Of a DNA stretch of 11,070 bases, positions 6,369 to 11,070 are shown piece after piece (position 1 is the stretch's first letter; every line of letters begins with the position of its first letter). The notes under the pieces are model-generated. The model did not search any database. It was not told the origin of the DNA and was given only the letters and a program-made list of their open reading frames with translations. The stretch is taken from positions 1 to 11,070 of the forward strand of contig JBBSBE010000130.1 of the NCBI GenBank assembly GCA_038251625.1. The letters are read 5' to 3'. Both the position numbers and the translations under genes were made by a program. This DNA comes from JBBQXK01 sp038251625. GTDB taxonomy: Bacteria > Pseudomonadota > Alphaproteobacteria > Rhodobacterales > Rhodobacteraceae.

Positions 6369-6752
6369 TCATTCCGGCTGCCAGGCTTCGTAATCCGTGC
6401 GCGCCACGGGATCGGCCCGCCGGATGGAGCCCGGGGGGGCATAGGCGAGCGGCGTGCCTGTCAGGTTTTCCTGATGCGGCTTTTCCCAGGCCTTCTTCGG
6501 CAAGGGTGTCTCTGTCGGTGGCGTGTCCCAGGTGTGGTGCAGCCAGCCGTGCCAGTCGGGCGAAACGCGGCTCGCCTCCATCTCACCGTTGAAGATGACC
6601 CAGCGGCGCTTGCCGTCGCGGGTCTGGTAGAAGATGTTGCCCTGATCGTCCTCGCCCACCTTCACGCCGTTGCGGGCGGTGAAAAGCTGGGTGTTCAGGG
6701 TCTGGCCATTCCACCAGGTCACGGCGCGCAGCAGTGTGTTGAGGATGCCCAT
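6369..6752 (-). CDS. NADH:ubiquinone oxidoreductase accessory subunit, NDUFA12 family
   Basis: This is a homologue of the mitochondrial complex I accessory subunit NDUFA12 (B17.2). Complex I of Paracoccus denitrificans is known to contain such a supernumerary subunit on its peripheral arm. The 127 residues show the family blocks VGEDDQGNIFYQ (32-43), RRWVIFNGEMEASRVSPDWH (49-68), GWLHHTWDTPP (69-79), HQENLTGTPLAYAPPG (93-108) and a terminal YEAWQP. There is no signal peptide or membrane span, as expected for a cytosolic-face subunit. The start at 6752 follows GGAGA (6758-6762) at 5 bases. It is first in an operon with mlaD (7-base gap) and the DUF2155 gene, apart from any nuo cluster. The upstream lon terminator suggests its own promoter within 6753-6848, but I cannot identify a convincing one there. 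Its presence is a strong pointer to Alphaproteobacteria. Confidence 0.94.
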   Translation of the reverse strand: MGILNTLLRAVTWWNGQTLNTQLFTARNGVKVGEDDQGNIFYQTRDGKRRWVIFNGEMEASRVSPDWHGWLHHTWDTPPTETPLPKKAWEKPHQENLTGTPLAYAPPGSIRRADPVARTDYEAWQPE

Positions 6753-6849
6753 CTCTGTCTCCGCTCAGGTCACCCCTTCTTGGCGGAAACGGGGGTGAAG
6801 GTCTAGGGGGCCTCTGGTCGCGGCGGCGGCGATGCGGGTGCGAGACATG

Positions 6850-6878
6850 AAAACGGGCGCGCCGGTCAGGCGCGCCCG
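6850..6878 (-). terminator. Intrinsic terminator of lon
   Basis: A perfect 10-bp stem, CGGGCGCGCC (6854-6863) and GGCGCGCCCG (6869-6878), encloses a 5-base loop. On the minus strand it is followed by TTTT (6853-6850) and then C. It starts 17 bases past the lon stop codon, so lon transcripts should end here, before the NDUFA12 operon. Confidence 0.85.
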
Positions 6879-6895
6879 CTTCAGATGTCAGTGGC

Positions 6896-9304
6896 TCAGT
6901 GTGCCGTCTGGGCAGGTGGTGCGTCACCGCGGGCCATCCGTGCCGCCGCTGCCGCCTCTTCCGCCGCCTCATCCCATTCGATGGGTTCGGGTGCCCGGGT
7001 CAGCGCCAGTTTCAGCACTTCGCGCACGTGTGTGACAGGGATGATCGTCAGCCCCGATTTCACGGTATCGGGGATCTCGGTCAGATCCTTGGCGTTTTCC
7101 TCGGGGATCAGCACCGTCTTGATCCCGCCACGCAGCGCCGCCAGCAGCTTTTCCTTCAATCCGCCGATGGCCATCGCATTGCCGCGCAAGGACACCTCGC
7201 CCGTCATCGCGATGTCCTTGCGGACCGGGATGCCAGTGAGGACCGAAACGATGGAGGTAACCATCGCCAGACCCGCCGACGGGCCATCCTTGGGCGTGGC
7301 GCCATCGGGGACGTGAACGTGGATGTCGATCGCCTCGAACTTGGTGGGCTTCACGCCGATCTGCGGGCTGATGGACCGCACATAGCTTGCCGCCGCGTCG
7401 ATGCTTTCCTTCATCACATCGCCCAGCTTGCCCGTGGTCTTCATCCGCCCCTTGCCGGGCAGTTTCAGCGCCTCGATCTGCAAGAGATCGCCGCCCACGG
7501 ACGTCCAGGCAAGGCCGGTCACCACGCCGACCTGATCCTCAAGCTCGGCCAGACCATAGCGGTAACGCTTGACGCCAAGGAAGCCTTCCAGCTTTTCGGG
7601 CGTCACTTCAACCGTCTTGGACGTGCCCTTGACGATTTCGGTCACCGCCTTGCGCGCCAGCTTGGCAATCTCGCGCTCGAGGTTCCGCACACCGGCTTCG
7701 CGGGTGTATGTGCGGATCATTTCGGTCAGCGCGGGATCTGTGACCTTGAACTCGCCCTTTTTCAGCGCGTGATTCTTGATCTGCTTGGGGATGAGGTGGC
7801 CCTTCGCAATCTCGCGCTTTTCATCTTCGGTGTAGCCGGCGAGCGGAATGATCTCCATCCGGTCCAGAAGCGGGCCGGGCATGTTGTAGCTGTTGGCGGT
7901 GGTGATGAACATCACGTTGGAAAGGTCGTATTCCACTTCGAGGTAGTGATCCACGAAGGTGTTGTTCTGTTCCGGGTCCAGCACCTCCAGCAAGGCAGAC
8001 GCCGGATCGCCCCGGAAATCCTGGCCCATCTTGTCGATCTCATCCAGCAGGATCAGCGGGTTGGTGGTCTTCGCCTTCTTCAGCGACTGGATGATCTTGC
8101 CGGGCATCGAGCCGATATAGGTGCGCCGGTGGCCCCGGATTTCGCTTTCGTCCCGCACGCCGCCAAGGGAAATGCGGATGAATTCGCGCCCCGTGGCCTT
8201 GGCCACGCTGCGCCCCAGCGAGGTTTTACCCACGCCCGGAGGGCCGACGAGGCAGAGGATCGGGCCCTTCAGCTTGGACGACCGCGCCTGCACGGCAAGG
8301 TATTCCACGATCCGCTCTTTCACCTTGTCGAGACCGTAGTGATCGGAATCGAGCACCTTTTGCGCCTGCCCAAGGTCCTTTTTCATGCGGCTCTTGAGGC
8401 CCCATGGAACACCAAGAAGCCAGTCGAGGTAGTTGCGCACCACCGTAGCCTCGGCCGACATCGGCGACATGGATTTCAGCTTCTTGACCTCGGCTTCCGC
8501 CTTTTCGCGGGCCTCTTTCGACAGGGCGGTCTTGGCGATGCGTGCCTCAAGCTCGGCAACCTCGTTCTGGCCGTCCTCGCCATCGCCCAGCTCGCGCTGG
8601 ATCGCCTTCATCTGTTCGTTGAGGTAGTACTCGCGCTGTGTCCGCTCCATCTGCGTTTTCACGCGGGATTTGATCTTCTTCTCGACCTGAAGCACGGACA
8701 TTTCGCCCTGCATGTGGCCGTAGACCTTTTCCAGACGCTCGGCGACGTTCAGGGTTTCCAGCAGCGCCTGCTTGTCGGCCACGGCGATGCCAAGGTGCCC
8801 CGCTGCAAGGTCGGCCAGCCGCGCAGGTTCGCGCGTTTCCGAAACGGCGGCGACCGCCTCTTCGGGAATGTTCTTCTTTATCTTGGCATAGCGTTCGAAT
8901 TCATCGACCACCGCGCGCAGCATCGCCTCGACCGTGGCGCGGTCGCCCGGAAGTTCGGTCAGGGGGGCGGCATGCGCCTCGAAATACGCTTCGTTTTCAA
9001 CAAACTCAGTGATGCGGACGCGTGTCTTGCCCTCGACCAGCACCTTCACGGTGCCATCGGGCAGCTTCAGAAGTTGCAGCACGTTCGCCAGCACGCCCGC
9101 GCGGTAGATGCCATCGGTGCCGGGATCATCGACCGTGGGGTCGATCTGGCTGGACAGAAGGATCTGGCGGTCATCGCCCATCACCTCTTCCAGCGCGCGC
9201 ACTGATTTTTCGCGGCCCACGAAAAGCGGCACGATCATGTGGGGGAAGACCACGATATCGCGCAACGGAAGGACGGGGTAGCTTGGGGAAAGCTTGTCGG
9301 TCAT
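6896..9304 (-). CDS. lon: ATP-dependent protease Lon
   Basis: Lon is the homo-oligomeric AAA+ serine protease that degrades misfolded and selected regulatory proteins in the cytosol. The 802 residues compare with 784 in E. coli. An N-terminal substrate-binding domain opens with YPVLPLRDIVVFPHMIVPLF (9-28), and a long helical linker spans about 205-300. The AAA+ module has Walker A GPPGVGKT (354-361) and Walker B LILLDEID (417-424). The C-terminal protease domain has PKDGPSAG with catalytic Ser676 and GGLKEK with catalytic Lys719. After the domain comes an Ala/Glu-rich tail (about 771-802), the only notable extension. The ATG at 9304 is chosen over an in-frame one at 9418 because AAGGA lies 6 bases upstream and the extra 38 residues do not resemble Lon. 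A strong terminator follows. Upstream, the P450 gene on the same strand ends 135 bases away. Confidence 0.98.
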   Translation of the reverse strand: MTDKLSPSYPVLPLRDIVVFPHMIVPLFVGREKSVRALEEVMGDDRQILLSSQIDPTVDDPGTDGIYRAGVLANVLQLLKLPDGTVKVLVEGKTRVRITEFVENEAYFEAHAAPLTELPGDRATVEAMLRAVVDEFERYAKIKKNIPEEAVAAVSETREPARLADLAAGHLGIAVADKQALLETLNVAERLEKVYGHMQGEMSVLQVEKKIKSRVKTQMERTQREYYLNEQMKAIQRELGDGEDGQNEVAELEARIAKTALSKEAREKAEAEVKKLKSMSPMSAEATVVRNYLDWLLGVPWGLKSRMKKDLGQAQKVLDSDHYGLDKVKERIVEYLAVQARSSKLKGPILCLVGPPGVGKTSLGRSVAKATGREFIRISLGGVRDESEIRGHRRTYIGSMPGKIIQSLKKAKTTNPLILLDEIDKMGQDFRGDPASALLEVLDPEQNNTFVDHYLEVEYDLSNVMFITTANSYNMPGPLLDRMEIIPLAGYTEDEKREIAKGHLIPKQIKNHALKKGEFKVTDPALTEMIRTYTREAGVRNLEREIAKLARKAVTEIVKGTSKTVEVTPEKLEGFLGVKRYRYGLAELEDQVGVVTGLAWTSVGGDLLQIEALKLPGKGRMKTTGKLGDVMKESIDAAASYVRSISPQIGVKPTKFEAIDIHVHVPDGATPKDGPSAGLAMVTSIVSVLTGIPVRKDIAMTGEVSLRGNAMAIGGLKEKLLAALRGGIKTVLIPEENAKDLTEIPDTVKSGLTIIPVTHVREVLKLALTRAPEPIEWDEAAEEAAAAARMARGDAPPAQTAH

Positions 9305-9310
9305 GTCATG

Positions 9311-9315
9311 TCCTT
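9311..9315 (-). promoter_or_regulatory. Ribosome binding site fixing the lon start
   Basis: AAGGA on the minus strand lies 6 bases before the ATG at 9304. The sequence just after it, ACATGACATG, offers a second ATG (9309) out of frame, only 1 base from the site, which is too close to be used. Confidence 0.7.
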
Positions 9316-9375
9316 GTCTTGCAGGAAGGTCCGGCCCCGGTGATCGGCAGCGCTGTCCTTCCCCATTTTGGAAAC

Positions 9376-9406
9376 CATATCTGGTAGTGGTGGGGCCTTG
9401 AGTCAA
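9376..9406 (-). promoter_or_regulatory. Weak candidate promoter for lon
   Basis: On the minus strand TTGACT (9406-9401; 5 of 6 to TTGACA) is followed after 19 bases by GATATG (9381-9376), which matches TATAAT poorly. The gene-free 135 bases between the P450 gene and lon must hold the lon promoter if lon is transcribed alone. A heat-shock sigma factor is a reasonable expectation for lon, but I cannot show a clean match. Confidence 0.25.
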
Positions 9407-9439
9407 CCAAGCGGACACCGCGCTGTGATGATGCCCCTG

Positions 9440-10834
9440 TCACCCCGGCGCTGCAAGCGGGGAAATCGAAACGATTGCAACGGTCCGCGGCCCCATACGC
9501 GGCAACACCTGCAGGGTGATCCCGTCCTTTGAGCGCACGGTGAGATGCGCCACGGGCACCGGCGGCGGGCCGTGCGGGGCAAAACGGTGCGCGGCCACAA
9601 GAAGGGCCAGCAGCGTAACCCCCTCTGCCATCGCGAAACCCGCCCCGGTACAGACGCGGGGGCCAGCGGAAAACGGCATGTAGGCGGTGCGCGCACTGGC
9701 CTTGCCCGCCTCGGATTGCCAGCGGTCGGGGTCAAAGGCATCGGGGTCGGCCCAGAGGCGTTCATGGCGGTGCAGGTGCCAGGGGCTGAGCACCACCTGC
9801 GCGCCGGGGGCCACGGGGCGGTTGCGCAGCGTTTCGGGCTTCGTGGTTTCGCGCACCATCATGGGCACGGGCGGATAGAGCCGCAGCGCCTCGCGAAACA
9901 CATCGCGGGTGAAGCGCAGGGCAGAAAGGTTCGAGAACGACGGGCTTTCGGCGAAGGCCCGCGCCTCTTCCGCCACGCGGTCCTGCGCCGCAGGATGCGT
10001 GGCCAGAAGGTACAGCGACCATGCAAGGGCGGAGGCGCTGGTTTCATGCCCGGCCAGAAAGAAGATGGCGACCTGATCGACCATTTCATCGGTCTGCAGC
10101 CCCGCGCCGGTCTGGGGATCGGTGGTGGTCATGATCTTGGTGGCAAGGTCGTCGGGTGCGGTGCCTGCGGCAATGGCAGCGGCGCGCGTGGTTGTCATGT
10201 CGGTGATCAGTGCGCGGATATGCCGGGCGGTGCGGAGGGTCGCGCGGCGGTGAAGGCGGGGAAACCAGCGCGGCAATGGCACGAAAGCGGCAAGGTTCAG
10301 GATGGGCTGGGTGCGCTGGTGATCGCGAAACGCGGCAAAGACGGCCTGCGCCACGGCATCCTCGATCGGGATGGAAAAGAGGGTGCGAAACATCACGTCC
10401 GCCGCCGCATGGCTCGCCTCGGCCTCCACCTCCACCATGCCGTCGGGCATGCGCTGCACCGCCGACTGCGCGGCGGACAGCATGGCGGGAAACGCCTCGC
10501 GCAGCCGCCCCCCTTCGAACGCGGGGTCAATGATGCGGCGCTGGCGTTTCCACACCTCGCCGTTCGTCAGAAAGACCGATTGCCCCAGAAGCGGGCGCAG
10601 GCCTTCGGCGATACGGCCGGATTTCGGGAAATCGTCGGGGCGATCCTTCAGCACAAGGTCGATCAGGGCGGGATCATTGCAAAGGTAGCTGCGGAAAAAG
10701 GGGGTGCGGAATTCGGCCATCCACGCGCGATAAAGCCGCCCCGGTTGCGCCGACAGGATATCGGCGCGGAAAAGCCTGAGATACCGCCACAGGCTGACGC
10801 GGTCCGCGCGTGCGGCGGGTTTCGGCGGGGTCAT
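9440..10834 (-). CDS. Cytochrome P450
   Basis: This is a heme-thiolate monooxygenase of 464 residues, substrate unknown. The hallmarks are all present: the C-helix WKRQR (Trp95, Arg99), the I-helix oxygen-activating AGHETS (261-266), the K-helix ExxR as EALR (315-318), the meander segment from HERLWADP to FDPDRW (357-372), and the heme loop FSAGPRVCTG with ligand Cys395. No membrane anchor or fused reductase is present, so it needs separate redox partners, and none is encoded nearby. The FSAGPRxC loop and overall length resemble the CYP4/CYP102-like group more than short camphor-type P450s, hinting at a lipid or fatty-acid-like substrate; that is weak inference. The ATG at 10834 overlaps the stop of the upstream partial gene by 4 bases (ATGA), implying coupled translation. 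lon lies downstream on the same strand after 135 bases. Confidence 0.95.
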   Translation of the reverse strand: MTPPKPAARADRVSLWRYLRLFRADILSAQPGRLYRAWMAEFRTPFFRSYLCNDPALIDLVLKDRPDDFPKSGRIAEGLRPLLGQSVFLTNGEVWKRQRRIIDPAFEGGRLREAFPAMLSAAQSAVQRMPDGMVEVEAEASHAAADVMFRTLFSIPIEDAVAQAVFAAFRDHQRTQPILNLAAFVPLPRWFPRLHRRATLRTARHIRALITDMTTTRAAAIAAGTAPDDLATKIMTTTDPQTGAGLQTDEMVDQVAIFFLAGHETSASALAWSLYLLATHPAAQDRVAEEARAFAESPSFSNLSALRFTRDVFREALRLYPPVPMMVRETTKPETLRNRPVAPGAQVVLSPWHLHRHERLWADPDAFDPDRWQSEAGKASARTAYMPFSAGPRVCTGAGFAMAEGVTLLALLVAAHRFAPHGPPPVPVAHLTVRSKDGITLQVLPRMGPRTVAIVSISPLAAPG

Positions 10835-11070
10835 GCCGCCATCGAGGTGAAGCCCGAGGTGGCGCGCTCGATCCGGCTTTTCGAAGCGGGGCGGTTCGCA
10901 AAGCGCTGGCGCAATGTCTGGGTGCCCGCCGTGATGCGGAAGAAATCGTAGTCAGCAGCGTTCCCCGGCAGCGCGTCAAAGGCACACAGGTACTGGAAAT
11001 GCAGCCGGAAAAAGCGCCAGCGCAGCGCCTTCCACGTGGCCGGGCGCAGCGTCTGGGTAAAGGCCGCAGA
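10831..11070 (-). CDS. 3' end of an unidentified gene, coupled to the P450
   Basis: An open frame enters from the right edge and ends with TGA at 10831-10833. It gives the last 79 residues of a protein whose start lies outside the window. The visible part is basic and rich in aromatic residues near its beginning (TWKALRWRFFRLHFQYLCAF, residues 12-31 of the fragment). A polar, arginine-rich tail ending GFTSMAA follows. I do not recognise the family. The codon use looks like that of its neighbours, and the 4-base ATGA overlap with the P450 start makes it a real gene and probably a functional partner of the P450. It shows no signal peptide or clear membrane span in this part. Confidence 0.75.
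   Translation of the reverse strand, partial: SAAFTQTLRPATWKALRWRFFRLHFQYLCAFDALPGNAADYDFFRITAGTQTLRQRFANRPASKSRIERATSGFTSMAA

Noticed and set aside
6362..6442. Upstream extension of mlaD by 27 residues
   Set aside because: It would overlap the NDUFA12 gene by 74 bases and put a Pro/Arg-rich stretch before the membrane anchor. MAENPTEV at 6361 matches the usual MlaD start.
6753..6848. Promoter for the NDUFA12-mlaD-DUF2155 operon
   Set aside because: One is expected after the lon terminator, but I found no -35/-10 pair good enough to place it.
6899..9205. A 768-codon open frame on the plus strand opposite lon
   Set aside because: It lies entirely antisense to a certain lon gene. Its product is rich in His/Arg/Leu with no recognisable domain, which is what G/C-biased third positions produce on the opposite strand.
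9305..9418. Upstream extension of lon by 38 residues
   Set aside because: The extra residues do not look like Lon, and a good ribosome binding site sits just before the ATG at 9304.
9545..10951. A 468-codon open frame on the plus strand opposite the P450
   Set aside because: It is antisense to a P450 with all its motifs intact, and the product is compositionally biased.

Overview
The window reads as chromosomal DNA of a high-GC alphaproteobacterium, most likely Rhodobacteraceae. The grounds are the strong G/C third-position codon bias, a bacterial homologue of the mitochondrial complex I subunit NDUFA12, a DUF2155 protein beside a lone mlaD, and the accB-accC-aat order. This placement is inferred from gene content, not from a marker gene. 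I see no rRNA, tRNA, transposase, integrase, phage gene or CRISPR array.

Layout from left to right. Bases 1-125 are non-coding and extremely G/C-rich, with nested palindromes and a G26-C10 homopolymer pair. Next, on the minus strand, come preA and, upstream of it, preT. These are the two subunits of the NAD-dependent dihydropyrimidine dehydrogenase that opens reductive uracil/thymine degradation. A 223-base divergent spacer (2795-3017) holds candidate promoters for both directions, an operator-like inverted repeat over the predicted preT start site, and a hairpin with a T-run in the preT leader. On the plus strand follow accB and accC (biotin carrier and biotin carboxylase of acetyl-CoA carboxylase), then aat (leucyl/phenylalanyl-tRNA-protein transferase of the N-degron pathway).

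The 3' end of aat overlaps, tail to tail, a minus-strand operon whose transcription order is NDUFA12 homologue, mlaD, DUF2155 protein. Upstream of it, on the same strand and separated by a clear intrinsic terminator, is lon (ATP-dependent protease). Further upstream are a cytochrome P450 and, overlapping the P450 start by 4 bases, the 3' end of an unidentified gene that runs off the right edge.

Functionally the window is mostly housekeeping: fatty-acid precursor synthesis (accBC), protein turnover (aat, lon), respiratory complex I (NDUFA12) and envelope lipid transport (mlaD). One catabolic unit (preTA) and one accessory-looking unit (P450 plus the unknown gene) flank it. I do not find a convincing new multi-gene system. 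The items most worth a second look are the preT regulatory region, the NDUFA12-mlaD-DUF2155 association, the unassigned P450 pair, and the homopolymer tract at the left edge.
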